Below, piece by piece: positions 51,730 to 59,715 of a stretch of 64,000 nucleotides of DNA. Within the stretch, counting starts at the first letter, position 1. The number at the start of each line of letters is the position of its first letter. Under the pieces are notes generated by a model. The model had not been told where the DNA came from. It saw nothing but the letters and a program-made list of their open reading frames with translations, and did no database searches. Origin of the DNA: Gordonia hongkongensis (GTDB taxonomy: Bacteria; Actinomycetota; Actinomycetes; Mycobacteriales; Mycobacteriaceae); contig NZ_CP095552.1 in assembly GCF_023078355.1 (NCBI RefSeq), forward strand, positions 3,596,001 to 3,660,000. The letters run 5' to 3'. A program made the position numbers and the translations under genes.

Positions 51730-51906
51730 ATGGGCAAGGTCGACCCGACCAAGGTGGGCTCTCTGAAGCCCAAGAAGAAGTGTTGCAAGAGTTCGACGCG
51801 CTGTGTTCGCTGCCCGGTGGTCATTCACCGGATGCGCAAGCTCGACACCTCCGACATGTCGAAGAAAGAGCTGCACAAAGCACTGAAGAAGGCGCGCGCC
51901 GCCTGA
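51730..51906 (+). CDS. 58-aa Cys-rich basic protein (CC-x5-C-x2-C)
   Basis: Small basic protein beginning MGKVDPTKVGSLKPKKK, followed by cysteines 18, 19, 25 and 28 (CCKSSTRCVRCP), then VVIHRMRKLD and a lysine-rich helix. The spacing suits a single zinc-binding turn and the charge suits nucleic-acid or ribosome binding; both are inference. Similar short proteins are, from memory, conserved near typA in actinobacteria. A -10 box 6 nt upstream supports the start. It ends 8 bp before the convergent EamA gene. Confidence 0.8.
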   Translation: MGKVDPTKVGSLKPKKKCCKSSTRCVRCPVVIHRMRKLDTSDMSKKELHKALKKARAA

Positions 51907-51913
51907 TTCGCGG

Positions 51914-52804
51914 TCACCCCGGCGGCATCTCCGCCTCGCGATCGTCGGACCGGCTGTCGTCGTCGACCGATCGCACGGCCACCGCCACCGCGACGAGCGC
52001 GATCCCGACCGCTTCGAGGGGCCGCGGCACCTGCGCCAGCGCGAGCAACCCGATCACCGACGCCGTCACCGGCAGCAGCGCGAGCAGGATCGCGAACCTT
52101 GCCTGGCCGACCCGCCGCAGCACGATCTGGTCGAGTGCGTAGGGCACCGCGGTCGACGCGATGCCGAGCAGCAACCCTTGGGCCAGGACCACCGGCAGCG
52201 CGGCCCCCGCGCGTACCGCGTCGGCCACCCACCACGCGAGCGGCGCGGTGAGCAACGCGGCCACCGCGAAGCCGGTCGCCAGATCCTCGACGCCCGTGCC
52301 TCGCGCCGCGACCCGTTTGCCCAGGACGATGTACCCCGCCCAGCAGGCGGCCGCGGTCAGCGCCAGGACGACGCCGATCGCCGTTCCCGACCATCGGACA
52401 TCGGCGATCAGGACCACGCCGACAGCCGCCAGGACGAGTGCGGCGACGTCGCGACGCGTCGCAGAACCCAAGGCGGCCACCACGATCGGGCCCAGGAACT
52501 CCAGGGCGACGGTCGTGCCCAGGGGCAGATGCGCGAGCGCCTCGTAGAAGGAGATGTTCATCCCGGCGGTGATCAGCCCGAAGCATCCGGCGAGGCGCAA
52601 TCGCTCCCAACGCCAGGCCGTCCGGGCCGGTTGCACCCACAGGAGCAACACCAGCGCGGCCCCGGCGATCCGCAACCACGCGACGGCGGCCGGGGAGATG
52701 ACGTCGAACAGGCCGACGGCGACGGCCGCGCCGAGATACATGGAGGTCGCTCCGACGACCATCAGTCCCGGCGGGACCAGCACGTCCCGCCGTGTCACCG
52801 GCAC
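51914..52804 (-). CDS. EamA/RhtA-family metabolite exporter
   Basis: Ten-helix DMT-superfamily transporter with two EamA repeats; MNISFYEALAHLPLGTTVALEFLGPI and the second-half AYALDQ-type segment (AVPYALDQIVLRRVGQARFAIL) are typical of RhtA threonine/homoserine exporters. Substrate not determinable. 296 aa; GTG 52804 lies 29 nt downstream of the thiQ-type gene stop, in the same direction, so it may be part of that transcript. Confidence 0.88.
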   Translation of the reverse strand: MPVTRRDVLVPPGLMVVGATSMYLGAAVAVGLFDVISPAAVAWLRIAGAALVLLLWVQPARTAWRWERLRLAGCFGLITAGMNISFYEALAHLPLGTTVALEFLGPIVVAALGSATRRDVAALVLAAVGVVLIADVRWSGTAIGVVLALTAAACWAGYIVLGKRVAARGTGVEDLATGFAVAALLTAPLAWWVADAVRAGAALPVVLAQGLLLGIASTAVPYALDQIVLRRVGQARFAILLALLPVTASVIGLLALAQVPRPLEAVGIALVAVAVAVRSVDDDSRSDDREAEMPPG

Positions 52805-52832
52805 GACGACCGCCTCGCCGGCCCACGCGGCG

Positions 52833-53876
52833 TCACGACCCGATCACCGCGACCCGTTCCGGCACCAGACGCACCCGCATCCGGTCGCCGATCGCGACGA
52901 AGGCGTCGGTGACCGCATCGATCTCGCCGACCGGGGTGTCGATGCGCACGCGCGGCCCGGCCGGGAGTTCGGCGACGAGCACGACGGTCGCCGTCGTTCC
53001 CGGCCTCTCCGGCGCATCGGACGGCGTAGGTCCGATCGCCACCGACTCGGGCCGCAGGCCGAGCCGGCACGAACCGTCGGGACGATCCAGCGGCATCTCA
53101 CCGAGGACGGTCTGCGCGACGCCCGAGCGGACCTGGGCGTCGACGACGGTCGTGGCGCCGAGGAAACGCGCGGTCCACTCGTCGACCGGGTGTCGCCACA
53201 GCGCCGCCGGAACGTCGGTCTGGATCATCACCCCGTCCCGCATGACCGCGATCTCGTCGGCCATGGTGGCCGCCTCGGCGTGGTCGTGGGTCACCACCAT
53301 CGTCGGCACGCCGGCCGCTCGCACGATCTCCGAGATCTCCACGGCCAATTCGTCTCTCAACCGCCGGTCGAGCGCGGCGAGCGGCTCGTCGAGCAACAGC
53401 AGACGCGGACGCGGGGCCATGGCACGCGCGAGCGCGACCCGTTGGGCCTGGCCGCCCGACAGGGTTTCCACGAGACGCTTGTCGTAGCCGGTGAGTCCGA
53501 CGACGTCGAGCATCTCGGCGACGCGATCGGCGATGGCGCGACGCGACCAGCGCCGCACCTTCAGCCCGTACGCGACGTTCGACGCGACACTGCGCCCGCC
53601 GAAAAGTTGCCCGTCCTGGAAGACGACCCCGAAGTCCCGCCGATGGACCTCGACGCCGGCGAGGTCGACTCCGCCGAACCGCACCGTTCCACCGACCGGC
53701 GACTCGAGTCCGGCGATCGTCCGGATCAGGGTCGACTTGCCGCACCCCGACGGGCCCAGGATCGCGGTCACCAGTGACGCTTCTCCCCCGAGCCGCCACG
53801 ACAGACCGTCGATGACGGTCTCGCCGCCGTACGCGACCGTGAGGTCGGAGATCTCCAATGAACTCTGTGTGGTCAC
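52833..53876 (-). CDS. thiQ: ABC transporter ATP-binding protein, thiamine type
   Basis: Nucleotide-binding subunit. Walker A is GPSGCGKST near residue 40, the Q-loop follows VVFQDGQLFGG, the signature is LSGGQAQR and Walker B is LLLLDEPLAALD. A C-terminal extension of about 110 residues carries a TOBE-like domain (RLGLRPESVAIGP). 347 aa, longer than E. coli ThiQ and nearer to Fbp/Pot-type ATPases. GTG 53876 overlaps the permease stop. Substrate assignment rests on the neighbouring binding protein. Confidence 0.85.
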   Translation of the reverse strand: MTTQSSLEISDLTVAYGGETVIDGLSWRLGGEASLVTAILGPSGCGKSTLIRTIAGLESPVGGTVRFGGVDLAGVEVHRRDFGVVFQDGQLFGGRSVASNVAYGLKVRRWSRRAIADRVAEMLDVVGLTGYDKRLVETLSGGQAQRVALARAMAPRPRLLLLDEPLAALDRRLRDELAVEISEIVRAAGVPTMVVTHDHAEAATMADEIAVMRDGVMIQTDVPAALWRHPVDEWTARFLGATTVVDAQVRSGVAQTVLGEMPLDRPDGSCRLGLRPESVAIGPTPSDAPERPGTTATVVLVAELPAGPRVRIDTPVGEIDAVTDAFVAIGDRMRVRLVPERVAVIGS

Positions 53877-55528
53877 AGCAGCGGCACCTCCGAGCGGGGC
53901 CGGAACGCCTCGACCACGACGACTGCGACGACCGTCGCGATGACGAGGACCACCGAGGCCGCCATGGCGGTGGCCAGGTTCTCGGCGCCCGGGCGGTTCA
54001 GAGCGGACCCGATGAGTACCGGAAGGGTGGTCGTGTCCGCGCGGGCAAGGAAGCTCGTCGCGCCGAACTCGCCCAGGGCCATGACGAAGGCGAACCCACC
54101 GGCAGCCCCCATCGACCTTCCGACGATCGGCAGGTCGACGGTCGCGAAGACGCGAAACGGCGTGGCTCCCAACGTCGCCGCGGCATGCCGCAACCGGACC
54201 GGTACCGACTCGAGTGCGGGCATCATGATGCGGATGACCACCGGAATCGCGATGAGGGCCTGGACCAGTGGGATGACCGCGGGCGATGCGGCGATCTCGT
54301 ACGGCAACGACGCCAGCACGATGAGGTAGCCGAATCCGAGTGTGACAGCACTGATCCCGAGCGGGATGAGCGAGACGGCCGAGCCGATCGCCCCGACGAC
54401 TCCGTGCGCGCGATGCAGCGCGACGGCGGCGAGCGTCCCGACCACCAGGGCGATGGCGGTCGCCGCGGTCGCGGTCACCAGCGAATAGCGCAGGCTCTCC
54501 AGGGGTGTCACCCCGTTGACGGGTTCGGCCAGTGCGCGGTAGCCGGCGAGGGTCCAGTCGCCGTGGGCGACCGGCCGGACCGACCGCACCATCAGCACCA
54601 GGACCGGTCCGACGAGGAGGACTGCTGTCCACGCCCCCACCACCCAGACCGCCGGCCGCGTCCAGCGGCCGCCGGCGACCCTGCGGTTCCGTTCGGCCCG
54701 CCGGGCGCCGCCACCCGATCCGCGGCTCGCCGGATCGGCGAACACCCGCGTCAGCAGCAGCGCCGCCATGACCACCACGATCTGCAGCATCGACAGCGCG
54801 ACCGCCTCGGGAATCCGGAAGTATCCGATGGCCTGCGTGTAGATCTCGGTCTCCAGGGTCCGCAGCTCCCCGGCGCCGAGAATGATCACGACACCGAAAC
54901 TGGTGGAACAGAACAAGAAGATCAGCGCGGCCGCCGACGCCGTGGCGGGCACCAGGCGCGGCACGACCACGGTCATGGTCGCCCGAATCCGGCCCGCCCC
55001 GAGCGACCGTGCCGCCTCGAGCAGTCGCGGGTCGAGGTTGCGCCAGGCCGCCCCGACGACGCGGACGACGACGGCGATGTTGATGAACATGTGCGCCGCG
55101 AGCACGGCCGGCAGCCCGGATTCGATGTGCAGGAACGCCAATGGGCCGGACAGCAGAGAACGGAAGGCGACACCGACAACGACCGTCGGCAGCACGAATG
55201 GCACGGTCACCACGACGGCGAGCACGACCGCGGTGGTCCCGCGGACCCGGGCGAACAACCACGCGATGGGTGCGGCCGCGGCGAGCGCCAGGACCGTCGA
55301 GGCGGCCGCCTGGCCCAGGGTGACGCCCAGAAGCCCCAGGGCGTCGGTACGGTCGAGCAGTTCGATCAGGCCCACCCCGGAGTCACGGGCGATCGTGACG
55401 GCGCGCCGGACGAGCGCGATCACCGGCCAGGCGAACAGCACCACGACGAACAGCGCCGGGACCACCCACAGCGCAGCCGGTCCGGCGGCCCGGGCCACCC
55501 GGGTCACCACTGTCCCGGCCGGGGTCAC
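53873..55528 (-). CDS. thiP: ABC transporter permease, two fused domains (ThiP type)
   Basis: Membrane protein with two BPD_transp_1 domains in one chain, about twelve helices, each with an EAA-type loop (EAARSLGAGRIRATMTVVVPRL and AAATLGATPFRVFATVDLPIVG). Such fusion is the rule in ThiP and in FbpB-like permeases. 551 aa. GTG 55528 follows AGGTGA and lies 7 nt after the thiB stop; an alternative start at 55555 would overlap thiB. Part of the thiB-thiP-thiQ unit. Confidence 0.87.
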   Translation of the reverse strand: MTPAGTVVTRVARAAGPAALWVVPALFVVVLFAWPVIALVRRAVTIARDSGVGLIELLDRTDALGLLGVTLGQAAASTVLALAAAAPIAWLFARVRGTTAVVLAVVVTVPFVLPTVVVGVAFRSLLSGPLAFLHIESGLPAVLAAHMFINIAVVVRVVGAAWRNLDPRLLEAARSLGAGRIRATMTVVVPRLVPATASAAALIFLFCSTSFGVVIILGAGELRTLETEIYTQAIGYFRIPEAVALSMLQIVVVMAALLLTRVFADPASRGSGGGARRAERNRRVAGGRWTRPAVWVVGAWTAVLLVGPVLVLMVRSVRPVAHGDWTLAGYRALAEPVNGVTPLESLRYSLVTATAATAIALVVGTLAAVALHRAHGVVGAIGSAVSLIPLGISAVTLGFGYLIVLASLPYEIAASPAVIPLVQALIAIPVVIRIMMPALESVPVRLRHAAATLGATPFRVFATVDLPIVGRSMGAAGGFAFVMALGEFGATSFLARADTTTLPVLIGSALNRPGAENLATAMAASVVLVIATVVAVVVVEAFRPRSEVPLL

Positions 55529-55535
55529 CGAGTCG

Positions 55536-56603
55536 TCACCTGCCGACCGCGGCACGCCACTGGTCGAGCCACATCTCGCGGTTCTCCGCGATCGTGGCGG
55601 GCGGCAACGACGACATCCAGGTGGGCACCTCCGCGCGCGCCGGCCATCCCTCGGGCAGCGGGGTGTCGCGCTGCACCGGGTAGACGTACATCGAGTTCGG
55701 GAGTTCTTTCTGCACAGTGGGACTCAGCATGAAATCGACGAGCCTGCGGGCGCCGGTCGAGTTCCGGGTGCCCTTCAGGATGCCGATGTACTCCACCTGC
55801 GGGAAGCAGCTGTCGAGCAGCGCGCTCGTCCCGGGCGTCGCCGCCGGCGACGAGGCGTAGGACAGCACGACGGGTTTGTCGCCACGGCCCTCTCCGGCGG
55901 TGAAAAGCTGGTTGTAGGCGACCTCCCAGCCCGAGACGATGGTCGCGCCGCCGCCGACGACCTGCTTCCAGTAGTCCTGCCAGCCGTTTCCGAGCGCACC
56001 GACGGTGGTGAGCAGGAACGCCGTGCCCGGCGAGGAGGTCGCCGGGTCGGTCACCGCGGTGAGCGAGGCGAATTCCGGGCGGGTCAGGTCGCGGAAGCTC
56101 GCCGGCGGGGTCAGAGACCTGGATTCGAACCAGCCGTCGTCGATGTTGAGGCACACATCCCCGCGGTCGACGGCCGTGAGCTGCCCCTCCGCGCCGGGCA
56201 CCGCGAAATCGGCGGCACCGTCGGCCGCGGCGGGTGACTCATAGGACTCCAGGGCGCCGGCGTCGATCGGACGCGAGGCGAAGGTGTTGTCGATGCCGAA
56301 GACCGCGTCTCCCTTGGGCGCACCCGGGGTCAGTGACACCGTCGACGCCAATTGTCCGGCGTCCCCGGACTTCACGATCTTCAGGGTCAGCCCGGTCTCT
56401 CGGCGGAACCCGTCGATGACCGACTCCGGCAGTTCGAAGGAATCGTGGGTGAGCAGCGTGACCTCGCCGCCCGACGACGAGTCGTCGGCACACGCACTGG
56501 CCGTCGTCGCTGCCATCACGACCGCGACGGCACCGACCACCAGGCGCGTCAGTCGCGACCTCCCGCATGGGCGACCCGACGTCTCAGCGCGCAGCTCTGT
56601 CAC
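55536..56603 (-). CDS. thiB: Thiamine-type substrate-binding lipoprotein
   Basis: Lipid-anchored binding protein; a hydrophobic helix ends at SAC-AD with Cys near residue 38. It resembles E. coli TbpA: VTLLTHDSFELP, KGDAVFGIDNTFASRPIDAGALE, SGWEVAYNQLFTAGEG, PVVLSYASSPA, FMLSPTVQKELPNSMYVYPV and the ending WLDQWRAAVGR. 355 aa. GTG 56603 has CAGGAG 6 nt upstream. I looked for a TPP riboswitch in the leader and see none, so thiamine control, if any, is by another route. Thiamine or a related molecule is the likely ligand. Confidence 0.84.
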   Translation of the reverse strand: MTELRAETSGRPCGRSRLTRLVVGAVAVVMAATTASACADDSSSGGEVTLLTHDSFELPESVIDGFRRETGLTLKIVKSGDAGQLASTVSLTPGAPKGDAVFGIDNTFASRPIDAGALESYESPAAADGAADFAVPGAEGQLTAVDRGDVCLNIDDGWFESRSLTPPASFRDLTRPEFASLTAVTDPATSSPGTAFLLTTVGALGNGWQDYWKQVVGGGATIVSGWEVAYNQLFTAGEGRGDKPVVLSYASSPAATPGTSALLDSCFPQVEYIGILKGTRNSTGARRLVDFMLSPTVQKELPNSMYVYPVQRDTPLPEGWPARAEVPTWMSSLPPATIAENREMWLDQWRAAVGR

Positions 56604-56902
56604 TTCAGACTCCTGTTCGACCGTCCCCGATCCCCGATTCTCCTCATCCAACCAGGTTGCCGCCTGTCCGTACGATCCAACCGCCCCGACGTCACTTCGA
56701 TAACAATTGCATCAATTACCACAACAACCCCATCCGCAACAGGCCGGCGGTCTGGACAGTGGAACCCGCGGGGGGCTTAGAATGACCCGCGACGACCCGG
56801 GTGAGAGGATTGGCTGTCCGCTACCCGACACCCGGGCGGATGACACGACCCGCGAGGCGCTGATCGACTGATCGTCGGCGCCACGACCGTTAGGACACAC
56901 CA
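56604..56902. promoter_or_regulatory. Divergent promoter region with AT-rich dyad
   Basis: About 300 bp between thiB and a secreted-protein gene. It contains a markedly AT-rich patch near 56700-56725 with the perfect dyad AATTG-CAT-CAATT (56705-56717), a good operator candidate. No gene seen. Confidence 0.5.
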
Positions 56903-57733
56903 GTGCGTTTCTCCCGGCCACTGAGGTTGCGATCCGGCCATGCCCCGCATCGACTCCGGACCCGTCGACTCCTCGTCGCCGTGTCGGCGCTCGCGGCGGC
57001 GACCTCACTCGCGATGCCGATGGCCGCGCAGGCCGCCCCGGCCCCGAAGGTCGACCAGCGCGTGCTGGACTCGCTCGGCGCGTTCGCTCCCGCGATCATC
57101 GGCTCCGTGGCGACACCCGGACCCGACGGCAAGGTCTCGGTCGACCTGCTCCGCCAGGCCCAGTCGTTCGCCGACACCCCCGGCATGCCGGCTGAGGTGA
57201 GCAAGATCTGGCGCTCTATCGCCGACTTCCTCGGCGAACCCGGCCGCAAGCAGGCCGCGCGTCAGCTCGCCGCCGAGCCCAAGCCCGGCGATCCCGAGAT
57301 CCCGCAGGGCCCGAACGCCCCGAAGATCCAGGAATTCCTCTACCCGACCTTCGGCCTCGGCTGCATCCCCGGCGGCGGTTCGCTCGGTCGCGCCCTGGTC
57401 ACCGCCGGACCGCAGGAAGCACCCGCCCCCGGCCCCAAGCGCGGCGAGAGCGGATACGTCTACACCTCGCTCGGCACGGGTCCGGCGATCGACAACAAGG
57501 CCGCGCCGCTCACGGTCAGCTGGTTCAACGTCGACACCGGTCGCACGGGCACCACGACGCTCAAGCGCAACCCGAAGATCAACGTGAAGGAAGGCCCCGG
57601 CACTTTCACCGGTATCTCGCGAACCGGCAAGGGCCGCGTCATCTCGGCGATCCACGGCAACGTCACCACGAAGACGAAGGGCAAGGTCGTCTCCTGCACC
57701 ATCGTCCCGGTGATCGGGCTCGCGATCATCTGA
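56903..57733 (+). CDS. Secreted protein, W-x-N beta-domain family (member A)
   Basis: Exported protein of unknown function. A basic N-region followed by VAVSALAAATSLAMPMAAQA forms a Sec signal peptide cut near AQA-AP, about residue 44. The C-terminal 90 residues contain APLTVSWFNVDTGRTGTTTL and GKGRVISAIHGNVTTKTKG-KVVSC. Two mature cysteines (GLGC and VVSC) may form a disulfide. This domain also occurs in the protein at 58761 and weakly in the one at 61660. GTG 56903 has AGGA 7 nt upstream; 276 aa. A strong terminator follows. Confidence 0.82.
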   Translation: MRFSRPLRLRSGHAPHRLRTRRLLVAVSALAAATSLAMPMAAQAAPAPKVDQRVLDSLGAFAPAIIGSVATPGPDGKVSVDLLRQAQSFADTPGMPAEVSKIWRSIADFLGEPGRKQAARQLAAEPKPGDPEIPQGPNAPKIQEFLYPTFGLGCIPGGGSLGRALVTAGPQEAPAPGPKRGESGYVYTSLGTGPAIDNKAAPLTVSWFNVDTGRTGTTTLKRNPKINVKEGPGTFTGISRTGKGRVISAIHGNVTTKTKGKVVSCTIVPVIGLAII

Positions 57734-57751
57734 TCTCTTTCTCCTCTCACG

Positions 57752-57787
57752 ACGAAGGCACCCCGACTCATCGCGGGGTGCCTTCGT
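57752..57787 (+). terminator. Rho-independent terminator
   Basis: Perfect 14-bp stem ACGAAGGCACCCCG/CGGGGTGCCTTCGT with an 8-nt loop, followed by TCGTT. It ends the secreted-protein gene at 57733. Confidence 0.88.
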
Positions 57788-57869
57788 TCGTTACCGGTCG
57801 AGAGTTCCTCACGGGATGCGACCATGGCGTACGACGACACGGTCGGCACCACTTCGTCAGGAGTTCTCG

Positions 57870-58526
57870 ATGGGACCCGTGCTCGGTGAGTTGTTACCCC
57901 TTGTGGTCGGTGTCGCGGTGTCGCCGATTCCGATCATCGCGGCGATCCTCATGCTCCTGGGACGCCATGCGCGCACGACGAGTATCGGTTTCGCGATCGG
58001 CTGGCTTGTCGGCATCGTCGTCGCGGTGGCCGTCTTCGTGGCCCTCGGAAGCGCCGTCGACCTCGACGGATCGTCGTCGAGCACCGGTTGGGTGAAGATC
58101 GCGCTCGGTGTCGTCCTGCTCGCCGTGGGGTTGCGTCAGTGGCGTTCCCGGCACGCGGAGTCAGCGACGCCGAAATGGATGTCGGCCATCGACGAGATGC
58201 GTCCGGTGACCGCCATGGGTATCGCGTTCGCGCTGGCGGCGATCAATCCGAAGAATCTCGTTCTCTGCGCGGCGGCGGGTGTCTCGATCGCCTCGGGTGC
58301 GCTGTCGATGCCGCAGGACGTGATCGCGGTGGCGGTCTTCGCACTCCTGGCCTCGACCTCGGTCGTGGTCCCGGTCGTGGGCTACCAGCTCGCCGCGGCC
58401 CGCCTGCGCGAACCACTCGACCGCCTCAAGTCGTGGCTGCAGGCGAACAACGCGACGGTGATGGCGGTGCTGATCCTGGTCATCGGAGTCGTGTTGGTCG
58501 GCAAGGGAATCGGCGGCGCGAGCTGA
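57870..58526 (+). CDS. GAP/LysE-type membrane protein
   Basis: Six-helix membrane protein of the GAP (Sap) family in the LysE superfamily: LPLVVGVAVSPIPIIAAILML near the N-terminus and the central AINPKNLVLCAAAGVSIA motif with the usual NPK. In mycobacteria GAP is needed for surface glycopeptidolipid export; the substrate here is unknown. ATG 57870 follows CAGGAG and gives 218 aa. Confidence 0.88.
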   Translation: MGPVLGELLPLVVGVAVSPIPIIAAILMLLGRHARTTSIGFAIGWLVGIVVAVAVFVALGSAVDLDGSSSSTGWVKIALGVVLLAVGLRQWRSRHAESATPKWMSAIDEMRPVTAMGIAFALAAINPKNLVLCAAAGVSIASGALSMPQDVIAVAVFALLASTSVVVPVVGYQLAAARLREPLDRLKSWLQANNATVMAVLILVIGVVLVGKGIGGAS

Positions 58527-58760
58527 GCGTGCCGGCGGTGGTCGGCCTCTGTGCGGCGGTCCGAGGCCGTGCTCAAGGGCACTGAACCCGCAGTTCGCCG
58601 CGGTTTCGGTCTCTCGCGGATCGCGCCCATGTCACAGGTCGGACTCGCGACTTGCCGGGTTCCGAGTCTTCGTGGTCTCTTGTAACTCGAGTCCCATCTG
58701 TCACACCCGCCACACGTGGCGGGTGCTCGGCCGTCACAGCCGGTTGCCCCAAGGAGAGCC
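58527..58760 (+). promoter_or_regulatory. Intergenic region with 10-bp perfect dyad
   Basis: 234 bp before the second secreted-protein gene. At 58704-58725 is the inverted repeat CACCCGCCAC-AC-GTGGCGGGTG, which could be an operator or a leader hairpin. The AAGGAG ribosome-binding site is at its right end. Confidence 0.5.
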
Positions 58761-59663
58761 ATGTCCCTCACGTCTCGGTTCACGCGTTCCGACGCTCCGC
58801 GTCGCGTCACTCGCAGCCGCGCGATCCAGCGCTGCGGCGCCGGTCTCATGGGTGTGGCGATCGCGGCGGCCACCCTCACCGCCACCTCGGCACCGGCGGC
58901 GGCCGAGCCACTCATCCCCGCCAACCTGCTCGGCGCGCGGTCGATCCCGTTCGACGCCGAGCTGGCCGGGGCGGTCCGGCTGCTCAAGGCCGCGGGTGTC
59001 GACCAGATCGCCGTGCAGGCCGCCCAGACGATCATGGGGAGCGCCGGACAACTCTCGGTCGAGGACATCGCCGGCCGTGCGGGAGCTCTCCCGCTCCCCG
59101 CGGCCGCCGAAGGCGCACCCGCGTCGGCCGCCACTCCGGTCGCGGCCCCGACCGACCCCATCGCCCTGTTGCGCACGCTCGGCATCCAGACGCTCACCCC
59201 GTCGGTGTCGCCGTTCTGCACCGCCCCCACCGCCGACAACCCGCTCGGACTCGTCACCGCCGGGGCGGGGGCCGTGGCGGGTCCTTGGCCCATGAAGACC
59301 GACCCGCTGACCCAGCTCAAGCCGCTGCTCGACATGATCCCCGGCGTGAAGCTGCCCGAGAAGCTCAACCTCGTCGAGAAGGGCGAGACCGCATACGCTT
59401 TCGTGCCCGCCTCGCCGACGGCCGGTAGCGGCGGCACAATGCAGGTCGCCTGGTTCAACACCAGCACGCTCCAGGGCGGCTTCGCCGATCTCGACCCGAT
59501 CACCGACCGCACCGCGCTGACGGCGCTGCCCCTGCTGTCCGGGGTCCGGCTGGCACCGGTGAAGACCGGCAGCGGCACCATCCTGTCGGCAGTCTTCGGC
59601 AACGCCAGCAACGGTACCCAGAACTGCTGGTTCCTACCTGCCGTCGGCATCGTCAATGCTTGA
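58761..59663 (+). CDS. Secreted protein, W-x-N beta-domain family (member B)
   Basis: Signal peptide AIQRCGAGLMGVAIAAATLTATSAPAAA-E, then an Ala/Pro-rich region. The C-terminal domain has ETAYAFVPASP, MQVAWFNTSTLQGG and GSGTILSAVFGNASNGTQNCWFLPAVGI. It is clearly paralogous to the product of 56903 and keeps its two cysteines (PFC and QNC). No known function. ATG 58761 follows AAGGAGAGCC; 300 aa. Followed 52 bp later by the lipase-like gene. Confidence 0.82.
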   Translation: MSLTSRFTRSDAPRRVTRSRAIQRCGAGLMGVAIAAATLTATSAPAAAEPLIPANLLGARSIPFDAELAGAVRLLKAAGVDQIAVQAAQTIMGSAGQLSVEDIAGRAGALPLPAAAEGAPASAATPVAAPTDPIALLRTLGIQTLTPSVSPFCTAPTADNPLGLVTAGAGAVAGPWPMKTDPLTQLKPLLDMIPGVKLPEKLNLVEKGETAYAFVPASPTAGSGGTMQVAWFNTSTLQGGFADLDPITDRTALTALPLLSGVRLAPVKTGSGTILSAVFGNASNGTQNCWFLPAVGIVNA

Positions 59664-59715
59664 CGCACAACGCCTTTCGCATCCGGTCACGCCTCACAGA
59701 ACGAACTGACGACAC

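Noticed and set aside
53858..55732. 624-codon plus-strand frame over the ABC permease
   Set aside because: Antisense shadow rich in Arg, Gly and Asp.
56604..56780. TPP riboswitch before the thiamine-type ABC operon
   Set aside because: I looked for the conserved CUGAGA and GAACCUGAUC-like elements in the thiB leader and found neither.
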